9,373 nt of DNA from an uncultured Woeseiaceae bacterium (GTDB lineage: Bacteria; Pseudomonadota; Gammaproteobacteria; Woeseiales; Woeseiaceae): NCBI GenBank assembly GCA_947259435.1, contig CAMYMP010000259.1, positions 1 through 9,373 on the forward strand. Direction: 5' to 3'. The translations under genes were made by a program, and so were the position numbers. The first letter of the stretch is position 1, and the number at the start of each line of letters is the position of its first letter. Below, piece after piece: positions 1 to 6,935 of the stretch. The notes under the pieces were generated by a model that ran no database searches, was not told the origin of the DNA, and worked only from the letters and a program-made list of their open reading frames with translations.

Positions 1-864
1 ACGGGCGGCAACAAGACGCGCAAACTCGAGTTCTCAATGGCCGAGGCCTTGCGACAGGGCGCCGATACGATTGTGACGGTAGGCGCTGTGCAGTCGAACC
101 ACGTTCGGCAGACCGCCGCTGCTGCTTGCAAACTCGGACTCAGGTGCGAGGTGCTTCTCGAACACCGGGTTGTCGATCCAAGCGAGTATTACAGTAATTC
201 CGGCAATATCCTTCTCGACAGGATCTTCGGCGCGAACCTGCGTGAATATGCGGGTGGCACCGATTTCGATCAGGCGATGAGCGACGTCGCCGACGAAGTA
301 ACGGCAAACGGCGGCAAGCCCTACCTCATCCCGGGAGGTGCGTCGAATCCGGTCGGTGCCCTTGGCTACGTCAACTGTGCGACGGAACTTTTGCAACAGA
401 TAGACGAGCGCGGCCTCGGTGTTGGTCACATCGTCACGGCGACGGGAAGTGCCGGCACGCAGGGTGGGCTCATCGTCGGGCTCAAGGCAATGAAAAGCGA
501 TATTCCTCTTCTCGGTATCGGTGTCAACGAGCCGAAGGAAGAGCAGGAGCAGAAGGTGTACGACCTGGCATGCGAGACCGCTGAGTACATCGGCAGGCCC
601 GGCATCGTTGAGCGCCAGGACGTGGTCGCGAACTGCGACTACGTTGGCGAGGGCTACGGCATACGCACCGAGGGCATGAACGAGGCGGTGCTGATGCTCG
701 CACGACTCGAGGGCCTGTTGTTCGATCCGGTTTACAGCGGCAAAGCGCTGGCCGGTATGATCGATCTGATACGGTCCAGCGCACTGGGCTCCGGCGACAT
801 CGTGTTCCTGCATACTGGCGGAGCGGCCGCGTTGTTTGCGTACGCAGACCAGTTAGAGACATGA
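1..864 (+). CDS. dcyD: D-cysteine desulfhydrase (PLP-dependent), 5'-truncated by the window edge
   Basis: PLP enzyme of the ACC deaminase/D-cysteine desulfhydrase family. It would convert D-cysteine to pyruvate, H2S and ammonia in the cytoplasm. The reading frame is open from base 1 and starts inside the conserved [11 protein letters not shown] motif; the PLP-binding lysine is codon 13-15. E. coli DcyD is about 328 residues with this lysine near position 51, so about 45 N-terminal residues lie upstream. Visible motifs are [10 protein letters not shown], the phosphate-binding loop [19 protein letters not shown] and the C-terminal [11 protein letters not shown]. Two residues separate the subfamilies. 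ACC deaminases carry Glu and Leu, whereas D-cysteine desulfhydrases carry Thr/Ser and Thr. Here they are Ser (736-738) and Thr (814-816), which favours D-cysteine over ACC. The stop overlaps the next start (ATGA). The exact substrate is inferred; the family assignment is firm. Confidence 0.93.
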   Translation, partial: TGGNKTRKLEFSMAEALRQGADTIVTVGAVQSNHVRQTAAAACKLGLRCEVLLEHRVVDPSEYYSNSGNILLDRIFGANLREYAGGTDFDQAMSDVADEVTANGGKPYLIPGGASNPVGALGYVNCATELLQQIDERGLGVGHIVTATGSAGTQGGLIVGLKAMKSDIPLLGIGVNEPKEEQEQKVYDLACETAEYIGRPGIVERQDVVANCDYVGEGYGIRTEGMNEAVLMLARLEGLLFDPVYSGKALAGMIDLIRSSALGSGDIVFLHTGGAAALFAYADQLET

Positions 865-1397
865 CCACGTACGTTGCATTATTTCGCGGCATCAATGTCG
901 GTGGCAAGAATAGTCTGCCGATGCAGGACCTGCGGGACATTTTATCGTCACTCGGCTGTAAACACGTTCAGACTTATATACAGAGCGGCAACGCCGTCTT
1001 TACTTCAAAGACCGACGTTAGGTCACTTACCCGGAAGATCGGCGACGCGATCGATAAGCGCTTCGGGTTCGCCCCGCAAGTACTCCTGTTAACTGCCGAA
1101 CGCTTTCGCGCAATCGCAGAGCAGAATCCGTTTCCCGACGCTGAGAACGCGCCGAAGCACTTGCATGTGGCGTTCCTGACGTCGACCGCAGTGGACCCGG
1201 ATCTGGAAGGACTAAACGCGGTCAAAGTGCCGTCGGAGAAGTTCTCGCTGATCGGCGACGCGTTCTACCTGCACGCACCCGATGGTATCGCGCGGTCCAA
1301 ACTTGCTGCGAAAGTCGATAGAAGCCTCGGGGTCGCAACGACCGGGAGAAACTGGAATACCGTGTCAAAGCTGATCAAACTGGTGGCCAACGCGTAA
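861..1397 (+). CDS. DUF1697 domain protein
   Basis: A 178-residue cytoplasmic protein, the usual length for DUF1697 (PF08002). The N-terminal signature is clear: [17 protein letters not shown], then the LPM..LR..L..LG and YIQSGNAVF blocks by about residue 50. The C-terminal part has the expected SKL.......[12 protein letters not shown] block. There is no signal peptide or membrane segment. The family's biochemical function is unknown and I assign none. The ATG overlaps the TGA of the D-cysteine desulfhydrase gene (ATGA, 861-864), and no strong Shine-Dalgarno precedes it, only a weak GAG. Translational coupling to the upstream gene is therefore likely, and the two are probably one transcript. 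No functional link between them is evident. Confidence 0.9.
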   Translation: MTTYVALFRGINVGGKNSLPMQDLRDILSSLGCKHVQTYIQSGNAVFTSKTDVRSLTRKIGDAIDKRFGFAPQVLLLTAERFRAIAEQNPFPDAENAPKHLHVAFLTSTAVDPDLEGLNAVKVPSEKFSLIGDAFYLHAPDGIARSKLAAKVDRSLGVATTGRNWNTVSKLIKLVANA

Positions 1398-1443
1398 CGC
1401 CGCATATCGTCACCGTGCGCTCGCATATTGCAAAGGACAAAAA

Positions 1444-2148
1444 ATGAATGCAGCCGTCGAATCGATTACGTGGCCAGGGTTGATTTTATCCCTTGTACCG
1501 GCGGTCATAGTCATCGGCATCATGATGCGTTGGACGGCTGGCGCAAAAACCGGTCTGTATGCGACGCTTCGCATGCTGGTGCAGCTGCTGTTGATTGGAT
1601 ACGTGCTGGTTTACATCTTCGAGGCAGATCATCCTGCCGTGATCGTCGGCGTGCTGACAATCATGCTCGCGGCAGCGAGCTGGATCTCGATTCGACCAGT
1701 GCAAAACAAGCAGCCCCACGTATTCGGCAACGCGCTGCTCGCGATCGCGGTCGGCGGCTTGCTGACGCTGGCACTGGTCAGCCAGGTCGTCATCGGCGTA
1801 GAACCATGGTTCAGCCCGCGCTACGTGATTCCTCTTGCGGGAATGATCTTTGCGGGAGCAATGAATGCGGTCAGTCTTGCGGCGGAGCGGCTCCAGGCAG
1901 AGACTGAGCGAGGAGTGCCGGGGCCCGAAGCGCGACGCATCGCATTACAGGCGTCCTTGATCCCAATAATCAATTCGCTATTCGCAGTTGGCGTCGTCGC
2001 ACTGCCGGGAATGATGACCGGCCAGATTCTTTCCGGCGTGTCGCCGCTCGTGGCCGCCAAGTATCAGATCGTTGTCATGTCCATGCTGTTCGGCGTTTCC
2101 GGGATCTCGGCGTCACTGTACCTGACCCTTGAAGGCCGCCGGATATAA
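1444..2148 (+). CDS. FetB/UPF0014 family ABC transporter permease
   Basis: A 234-residue, highly hydrophobic inner-membrane protein with about six to seven candidate helices (roughly residues 10-28, 37-58, 65-82, 95-118, 130-150, 178-200, 208-230). The family (COG0390; E. coli FetB, formerly YbbM) pairs with the ATPase FetA and is linked to iron export. Family marks include the Q-L-x-x-I/L-GYVL segment near residue 48, the VIPLAGMIFAGAMNA block (members usually read GMI.GNAMNA, so GN is replaced here) and SLPGMMTGQ-like ALPGMMTGQILSGVSP followed by AAKYQIVVM. It is about 25 residues shorter than E. coli FetB, mainly at the C-terminus. The start has a good Shine-Dalgarno, AAAGGA at 1432-1437. 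A gap of 46 bases separates it from the DUF1697 gene. No FetA-like gene adjoins it; the next ATPase is of the YadG type. The iron substrate is a family inference only. Confidence 0.87.
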   Translation: MNAAVESITWPGLILSLVPAVIVIGIMMRWTAGAKTGLYATLRMLVQLLLIGYVLVYIFEADHPAVIVGVLTIMLAAASWISIRPVQNKQPHVFGNALLAIAVGGLLTLALVSQVVIGVEPWFSPRYVIPLAGMIFAGAMNAVSLAAERLQAETERGVPGPEARRIALQASLIPIINSLFAVGVVALPGMMTGQILSGVSPLVAAKYQIVVMSMLFGVSGISASLYLTLEGRRI

Positions 2149-2180
2149 CGACACAAACAATCTCTGTATGATCCGGCTGC
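2149..2180 (+). promoter_or_regulatory. Possible weak promoter before the ABC ATPase gene
   Basis: The 32-base gap between the FetB-like gene and the ATPase start contains TATGAT (2167-2172), one mismatch from the -10 consensus. No convincing -35 box lies at the right distance. No Shine-Dalgarno precedes the ATG at 2181; the bases are TCCGGCTGC. If TATGAT is a real -10 element, transcription would begin within a few bases of the ATG and give a leaderless message. Read-through from the permease gene is the alternative. This is weak evidence. Confidence 0.22.
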
Positions 2181-3131
2181 ATGCAGTCAGTCATCAGCAT
2201 CAAGGAACTTACCAAGACCTACGCCGGCGGCTTCGAAGCGCTCAAATCCGTCAACCTCGAAATCAACCGTGGCGAGATTTTTGGCCTGCTCGGCCCGAAC
2301 GGGGCCGGCCTGCTCGGCCCGAACGGGGCCGGCAAGACGACGCTGATCAATATCGTCTGCGGGATCGTGACCAAGACCAGCGGCACCGTGCTCGTCGATG
2401 GTTACGACAACGTGGACGACTATCGTGCCACTCGCTCGCGCATCGGCCTCGTACCGCAGGAACTGCCGATGGAGACATTCGAGACGCCGTTCAATGTGTG
2501 TCGCTTCAGCCGCGGGCTCTTCGGCAAGTCCGAAAACCTGGAGCACGTTGAGAAGGTCCTGAAGTCGCTTTCGCTGTGGGATAAAAAAGACGAAAAGAGC
2601 CTGATGCTGTCGGGCGGAATGAAGCGTCGCGTGCTGATCGCCAAGGCGCTCGCGCACGAGCCCGACATCCTGTTTCTTGATGAGCCGACCGCCGGCGTTG
2701 ATGTCGAGCTTCGGCAGGACATGTGGAATGTCGTGAAAAGCCTGCGCGAGTCCGGCGTGACCGTCATTCTGACGACCCACTACATCGAGGAAGCCGAGCA
2801 GCTCGCCGATCGCGTCGGCGTGATCAACCATGGCGAAATCATCCTTGTCGAAGAAAAGAACAGGCTGATGCGCGAACTCGGCAAAAAGCAGCTTGAACTG
2901 CACCTGCAGCAGCCACTGACCGACATTCCGGCCGAACTCGACGACTATCGTCTGGAACTCAGCGACAGCGGCTGCGAACTGACGTATCACTACGACACGA
3001 AACGCGACCACACCGGTATCACCGCGCTGCTGGCTGCGCTGCATCGTTCGGGTATCAAGTTCAACGATCTGAATACCTCGCAAAGCTCTCTCGAGGAAAT
3101 ATTCGTCGGTCTGGTGCACAAAGAATTATGA
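2181..3131 (+). CDS. ABC-2 type transporter ATPase, YadG-like, with an 8-residue duplication at Walker A
   Basis: A 316-residue cytoplasmic nucleotide-binding subunit, close in layout to E. coli YadG (about 308 aa). Motifs in order: an A-loop region [10 protein letters not shown] (12-21), Walker A GPNGAGKT (46-53), Q-loop Gln93 in GLVPQE, signature LSGGMKRR (143-150), Walker B ILFLDEP (163-169), D-loop AGVD and H-loop His200 in TTHYIEEAE. The C-terminal domain ends with [11 protein letters not shown], matching the YadG-type tail. A perfect 24-base repeat gives GLLGPNGA twice (residues 35-42 and 43-50). An eight-residue insertion therefore separates strand beta-1 from the functional P-loop. 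The frame stays open and all other motifs are intact. Whether the protein still binds ATP is unclear. The start at 2181 fits the family N-terminus but lacks a Shine-Dalgarno. It overlaps the permease gene by 4 bases. The transported substrate is unknown. Confidence 0.92.
   Translation: MQSVISIKELTKTYAGGFEALKSVNLEINRGEIFGLLGPNGAGLLGPNGAGKTTLINIVCGIVTKTSGTVLVDGYDNVDDYRATRSRIGLVPQELPMETFETPFNVCRFSRGLFGKSENLEHVEKVLKSLSLWDKKDEKSLMLSGGMKRRVLIAKALAHEPDILFLDEPTAGVDVELRQDMWNVVKSLRESGVTVILTTHYIEEAEQLADRVGVINHGEIILVEEKNRLMRELGKKQLELHLQQPLTDIPAELDDYRLELSDSGCELTYHYDTKRDHTGITALLAALHRSGIKFNDLNTSQSSLEEIFVGLVHKEL
2283..2330 (+). repeat. Perfect 24-base direct tandem duplication inside the ATPase P-loop
   Basis: Bases 2283-2306 and 2307-2330 are identical. 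Each unit begins GGCCTGCTCGG and ends AACGGGGCC. The following GGC (2331-2333) continues the match, so 3 bases of microhomology flank the duplication. That fits replication slippage in a GGCC-rich stretch. The length is a multiple of three, so the frame is kept and GLLGPNGA is doubled. An assembly or read error could give the same result. Confidence 0.97.
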
Positions 3132-3889
3132 ATTTCTATGCAATAAGAGCCATATTCCGCACGGAAATGGCGCGCATGATGCGGACCGTCGTGCAGAGTA
3201 TCGTCGCGCCCGTGCTCTCGACTTCGCTGTACTTCGTGATATTCGGCGCAGCAATTGGCTCGCGGATAACCGAGATCGATGGCGTCAGCTATGGCGCATT
3301 CATCGTGCCGGGCCTGATCATGCTGTCGATAATGACCGAGAGCATCTCGAATTCGTCGTTCGCGATTTATTTTCCGAAATTCACGGGCACAATCTTCGAG
3401 ATTTTGTCTGCGCCCGTGTCGTTCGTCGAAGTGTTGCTCGGCTATGTCGGCGCCGCAGCGACGAAGTCCGTCATCATCGGCGGTATCATTCTGGGGACTG
3501 CAAGTTTCTTCGTGGATATGGAAATCTTACACCCGGTGATCATGCTGCTGTTCCTGGTGCTGATATCGGTGTCGTTCAGTCTGTTCGGATTCATTCTCGG
3601 CGTCTGGGCCGATGGCTGGGAGAAACTTACGATTGTCCCGATCCTGGTCATCATGCCGCTGACGTTTCTGGGCGGTACGTTCTATTCGATCAGCATGCTG
3701 CCTCCGGCCTGGCAGACCGTCAGCCTGTTCAATCCCGTGGTATATCTGATCAGTGGTTTCCGCTGGAGTTTTTACGAGAATGCCGACGTGGCGATCGGTT
3801 TGAGCCTTGGCATGGTGCTGTCGTTTCTGTCGCTCTGCCTTGTGACCGTGTGGTGGATATTCAGGACAGGGTACAAATTGCGGACCTGA
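3128..3889 (+). CDS. ABC-2 type transporter permease, YadH-like
   Basis: A 253-residue inner-membrane permease of the ABC-2 family (PF01061), the partner of the preceding ATPase. E. coli YadH is about 256 residues and aligns by eye throughout. Shared marks are the basic N-terminal amphipathic stretch, [15 protein letters not shown] (first helix), IGSRI, the [13 protein letters not shown] block, the APVSF loop, [22 protein letters not shown] and [14 protein letters not shown] near the end. About six membrane segments are expected. The ATG sits within the stop of the ATPase gene (ATGA, 3128-3131), so the subunits are translationally coupled and probably made in fixed ratio. The gene appears intact even though the partner ATPase carries a P-loop duplication. 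The substrate of YadGH-type transporters is not established and I assign none. It ends 3 bases from the stop of the convergent peptidase gene. Confidence 0.92.
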   Translation: MNFYAIRAIFRTEMARMMRTVVQSIVAPVLSTSLYFVIFGAAIGSRITEIDGVSYGAFIVPGLIMLSIMTESISNSSFAIYFPKFTGTIFEILSAPVSFVEVLLGYVGAAATKSVIIGGIILGTASFFVDMEILHPVIMLLFLVLISVSFSLFGFILGVWADGWEKLTIVPILVIMPLTFLGGTFYSISMLPPAWQTVSLFNPVVYLISGFRWSFYENADVAIGLSLGMVLSFLSLCLVTVWWIFRTGYKLRT

Positions 3890-3892
3890 GGC

Positions 3893-5299
3893 TTAGTCGG
3901 TCAGAGCGTACTCGTCGATGACCTTGTTGATCGCGGCGCGGCAAACCAGGCAGAACTGCTCGTACCGGGTGAACATCAGGCAGTTTTGCTCGGATCGATA
4001 GTATCCTTCGGCCTCGTAATTCGCCCCTTCGAACGCGCCGACTGAATTACGATACTCGGACGTAGAGAATAGATTCTCTACGTGGTTCTTCGTAAACCGG
4101 AACAACTCGTTCATCTCAGCCTCCGGCACCTTTTCGGCACGCATTTTAGCGCGCCGTTCCTGGACCGCGATCGAGTGCTCTTCGTATTCCGCTTTTGGCC
4201 ATGGCGTCGGCAACGGTGTGCTTGGCGCAACCAGATGTTTCCATTTCAGGGTCTCGGGGTCGAGCAATGCCGTCACGTTCGGTTCATACGGCTCGACAAT
4301 CGCCGCTGGCGACTCATAGGCAACCGAGCTTGTGTAGTACTCATCTGCAAGCCCCGCAAAATGGTGGCCGAACTCGTGCACGAAGAGGTATGGCGCCCAC
4401 TCGCTGTTCGCCGCCGCCGTGCTGAACAAGCCATAGATGCCGCCGCCACCGTAAGTTTCGGTATTCGTCAGGATTTCGATGAAGTCGTACGGGACCGATG
4501 AGGCGATGCGCCGCATGGACTTGTTATCGAAAGTCAGCACATAACGCTCCGACCGGAACGAATCGTAGGTTGAGCCGATCGGCGAATCGCGATAGGTATT
4601 GGTCGACGGGCGGGAGACGCCCGACTCGGCGGCAGCCGGCGCCAGCGCCCAGACGTTGAAGTCGTTTTTGCGCTCCTTGAACGGCGACGTCGTAAACAGG
4701 ACTGCGGTCAGTTCCTGCGCCCTGGCAATGAACTGCTCGTGTTCTTCTTCGGTGTAGCCGTCGCCAAGCAGCAGTAGATCCACTTTCTGCGCCGGATCAC
4801 CGCTCTCGTGAATGGCGACAACCCGTTCCTCGTACAGGGCAGATTCGCGATGCACCATATAGTCGTTCGGATCCACCGGTATTCGCCAGATCTCGACAAA
4901 CGCATTGCCTGGATCGCGCTTTTTCAGGACGACCTCGAACGGCTTCGCTTGCTTGGGGAAACGCAGCGATTCGTGCATCGTGCGGTTCATGATGCGCGCT
5001 TCGCCGGTCGTCTCCCACTCGCCGTAGATGCTGCTGAAACCCCGGGACCAGGCGATTTCGCCGGTGTCAGGGTCGACGATCTCGAACAGGTATTTGCCGC
5101 GAAACGTCGTGTCCAGGGGGCTGTGCATGTTTCCCGACCAGCGCGTCGGTTCGATGACGACCTGATCGAGACTGAATATCTCGGTTTCGTGATTGCCCGT
5201 GTGGAAGTAGTCGACGCGCATGGTCGCCGGAGTCTCGTCATTAGCCGGGCCACCGAAAATCGACAAAGCAAGCATGCTGGCGAGAACTGAAGGTCCCAT
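3893..5299 (-). CDS. Secreted M64 (IgA peptidase-like) family zinc metallopeptidase
   Basis: A 468-residue protein. An N-terminal beta-rich domain of the M64_N type (about residues 27-145) precedes a peptidase M64 catalytic domain. The catalytic domain begins at VDLLLLGDGYTEEE (173-186) and contains the zinc site HEFGHHFAGLADEY (308-321). His308 and His312 are probable ligands, Glu309 the catalytic base and Asp319 the probable third ligand. The C-terminal cysteines C440, C450 and C453, in a C-x9-C-x2-C pattern, recur in this family. The founding member cleaves IgA, but environmental homologues are unlikely to; the substrate here is unknown. The N-terminus (VLASMLALSIF, then GGPANDETPA) looks like a short export signal but lacks the usual basic residues, so secretion is probable rather than certain. 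An in-frame TAG at 5336-5338 blocks upstream starts, and GGGGAA (5304-5309) supports this ATG. It appears to be transcribed alone. Confidence 0.88.
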   Translation of the reverse strand: MGPSVLASMLALSIFGGPANDETPATMRVDYFHTGNHETEIFSLDQVVIEPTRWSGNMHSPLDTTFRGKYLFEIVDPDTGEIAWSRGFSSIYGEWETTGEARIMNRTMHESLRFPKQAKPFEVVLKKRDPGNAFVEIWRIPVDPNDYMVHRESALYEERVVAIHESGDPAQKVDLLLLGDGYTEEEHEQFIARAQELTAVLFTTSPFKERKNDFNVWALAPAAAESGVSRPSTNTYRDSPIGSTYDSFRSERYVLTFDNKSMRRIASSVPYDFIEILTNTETYGGGGIYGLFSTAAANSEWAPYLFVHEFGHHFAGLADEYYTSSVAYESPAAIVEPYEPNVTALLDPETLKWKHLVAPSTPLPTPWPKAEYEEHSIAVQERRAKMRAEKVPEAEMNELFRFTKNHVENLFSTSEYRNSVGAFEGANYEAEGYYRSEQNCLMFTRYEQFCLVCRAAINKVIDEYALTD

Positions 5300-5361
5300 C
5301 GTATTCCCCGTAACCCGTGTGCTAGTGTGATGCTGCTAGCGTACCAAAAACAGAAAAATAC
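5300..5361. promoter_or_regulatory. Divergent intergenic region (peptidase and MFS promoters expected)
   Basis: These 62 bases separate two divergent genes and must hold promoters for one or both. On the minus strand TTGGTA (5341-5346) is a four-of-six -35 match, 17 bases from a poor -10 (TAGCAC). On the plus strand an A-rich run (5345-5359) lies directly before the GTG start, and no clear -35/-10 pair is visible. GCTAG (5321-5325) and CTAGC (5336-5340) form a short inverted repeat with a 10-base spacer, which could be an operator half-site pair or chance. Only the location is well supported. Confidence 0.3.
5304..5309 (-). promoter_or_regulatory. Shine-Dalgarno of the M64 peptidase gene
   Basis: On the minus strand this reads GGGGAA, four bases before the ATG at 5299. 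Together with the in-frame stop upstream, it fixes the start despite the atypical signal peptide. Confidence 0.55.
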
Positions 5362-6454
5362 GTGTCGCGATATCTCTACATTGCCGCGCTCGTTGTTGCG
5401 GGCGAGATGATCTTCGGTCTGCCGTTTCATACGTCGCGGTTCTTTCGGCCGACTCTGCTTGAGGTATTCGGTTTTACGAACACGCAGCTCGGCGACCTGT
5501 TCGCCGTATACGGCATTACGGCAATGGTGTCGTACTTTCCGGGCGGCGCGATCGCCGATCGTTTTTCCGCGAGATTTTTGCTGACCGCGTCGCTCGTCGC
5601 CACCGGCTGCGGCGGCCTGTATATGGCGACGATACCCGGTGCGCGACAGATGGCCGTGCTTTACGGCTTCTGGGGCATAACGACGATATTTTTGTTCTGG
5701 GGTGCGCTGATTCGGGCAACGCGCGAGTGGGGCGGCGAGGTATTCCGCCGCGGCATTTGCGGCCGGGGCGTTTGCCTGGTTCGTCATTCCTGAGTCAGCC
5801 GATGTCACCTCGACGCGCCAGAACCCACTCACGAACATGGCGCTGGTCATTCGGCGCCCGGTCATCTGGGCACAGGCGGCAATCATCGTTTGTGCGTATT
5901 GCGGCTACAAAGGGGTCGACTATTATTCGTTATATGCGGTTGAGGTTCTGGGGATGGACGAAGTACAAGGCGCGCGGCTTGCGTCATATGGTGCCTACGT
6001 TCGCCCCGTCGCCGCGCTCGCCGCCGGATTTATCGCCGATCGGTTTGACGCGACGCGCTCGATTGGTGTCGCATTCATCGTGCTGGCCGTTGTTTATGCA
6101 ATGTTGTCGTTGTTGTTGCCTGGCGACTCGGGGGTCTATGCCATCTACGCGAATTTGTTCATAAGCCTGTTCGCCGTGTTTGCGATTCGTGGAATTTATT
6201 TTGCGCTGCTGCAGGAAACCCGCACCCCGCGGCACGTCACCGGAGCCGCAGTCGGCATGATCTCCTTGCTTGGTTATACGCCAGAGGTTTTCTTTGCACC
6301 CATCGCCGGGCGTATTCTCGATGCGACACCGGGCGCCGGCGGGCATCACAATCTGTTTCTTTTTCTCGCCGCCGTAGCGGTCTGCGGTGTGCTTGTCGTT
6401 GCGTGGTTGCTGTGGCTGGAGCGAAATAAATCAGGCCGTGACGGGGTCTCCTGA
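5362..6454 (+). pseudogene. MFS transporter, broken by internal deletion and frameshift
   Basis: A major facilitator superfamily permease split over two frames. Frame 1 starts at a GTG (5362) and encodes about 126 good residues: helix 1 (YLYIAALVVAGEMIFGLPFH), the GITAMVSYFPGGAIADRFSAR loop typical of MFS helix 2-3, and LIRATREWGGE. After about 5740 it turns into an arginine/cysteine-rich tail and stops at 5791-5793. From 5741 frame 2 resumes MFS-like sequence (YSAAAFAAGAFAWFVIPE, then GYKGVDYYS and a second GFIADRFDATRS motif) to 6454. The two good parts total about 364 residues, against about 420 for such transporters. About 50 residues around the helix 5-6 region therefore appear missing, in addition to the frame change. 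The N-half stop and the ATG at 5837 do not give two natural proteins. Substrate unknown. No Shine-Dalgarno is seen at the GTG. A sequencing or assembly error remains possible. Confidence 0.85.
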
Positions 6455-6484
6455 ATACAGCAATGACCAGGTTCCGGAGTCGGC

Positions 6485-6922
6485 ATGTCCATAAACAACA
6501 GTTTCAAAGAGCAGTTGCGGCGCAATCTGGTCGCGCTGATCAGCCTTGTCGTTGCAATCACGAGTCTGAGCTACAACAGCTGGCGCAATGAGCAGAGCGA
6601 ATACAACAGGACGCAGCGGCTTGTCGCTATCGATGCGCTGATGAAGCTTGGCGAGCTGCAGCAACTCGTGTATCACAACCATTACGATCGGGATAAGACG
6701 GACAAAGGTAACCCGCGCACAGGTTGGACACTCGTACTGATCATTCGCGACATTACGACCATCCTCGATGCACCGCTGCCACAGGCATCCGAATCGCTTC
6801 GCGCAACGTGGGAAGCCCACTGGGCCGATCTCGGCGACAGTACCGAAGCAAAAGATGCCATCGAGGGGAGTATCCAGTCTCTGCGGGGCGACTTACTTGC
6901 TATGCTAAACGCTCTCGATTAG
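6485..6922 (+). CDS. Small membrane-anchored protein of unknown function
   Basis: A 145-residue protein that I cannot assign to a named family. Residues 1-12 are polar and basic (KEQLRR). A single hydrophobic segment follows (about 14-31, LVALISLVVAITSLSYNS), and then a polar, largely helical domain to the end. By the positive-inside rule the N-terminus is cytoplasmic and the 110-residue C-domain lies in the periplasm; this is inference. The segment could be an uncleaved anchor, as there is no lipobox or clear cleavage site. The Shine-Dalgarno GGAG (6476-6479) lies five bases before the ATG. It starts 30 bases after the MFS pseudogene and ends 13 bases before the methyltransferase-like lipoprotein gene, so all are probably co-transcribed. 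Codon use looks like its neighbours and the frame is well bounded, so I judge it a real gene. It may work on the envelope side with the next gene, but nothing proves this. Confidence 0.78.
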   Translation: MSINNSFKEQLRRNLVALISLVVAITSLSYNSWRNEQSEYNRTQRLVAIDALMKLGELQQLVYHNHYDRDKTDKGNPRTGWTLVLIIRDITTILDAPLPQASESLRATWEAHWADLGDSTEAKDAIEGSIQSLRGDLLAMLNALD

Positions 6923-6935
6923 CCAGGAAATCAGC

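Noticed and set aside
34..813. Long minus-strand open frame opposite the D-cysteine desulfhydrase gene
   Set aside because: It is a codon-bias shadow of a clearly recognised family gene. The translation has no family motif, and no Shine-Dalgarno was apparent.
2187..3119. A 310-residue minus-strand open frame opposite the ABC ATPase gene
   Set aside because: It mirrors the ATPase reading frame in GC-rich DNA, and the opposite strand has every ABC motif in order.
3886..3900. Possible shared terminator hairpin between the two convergent genes
   Set aside because: Only 3 bases separate the stops, and the surrounding bases give a 4-5 bp stem with a mismatch or wobble and no T-run. The same applies at 8233-8241.
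4987..5886. Minus-strand frame of 299 residues across the peptidase start and the MFS N-half
   Set aside because: It overlaps two recognised genes and an intergenic region, and its translation is of low complexity, rich in Arg and Ala without motifs.
5837..6454. The MFS C-terminal half as a separate gene starting at the ATG at 5837
   Set aside because: The same frame carries MFS-like sequence upstream of the ATG back to about 5741, and there is no Shine-Dalgarno, so it is the remainder of the broken gene.
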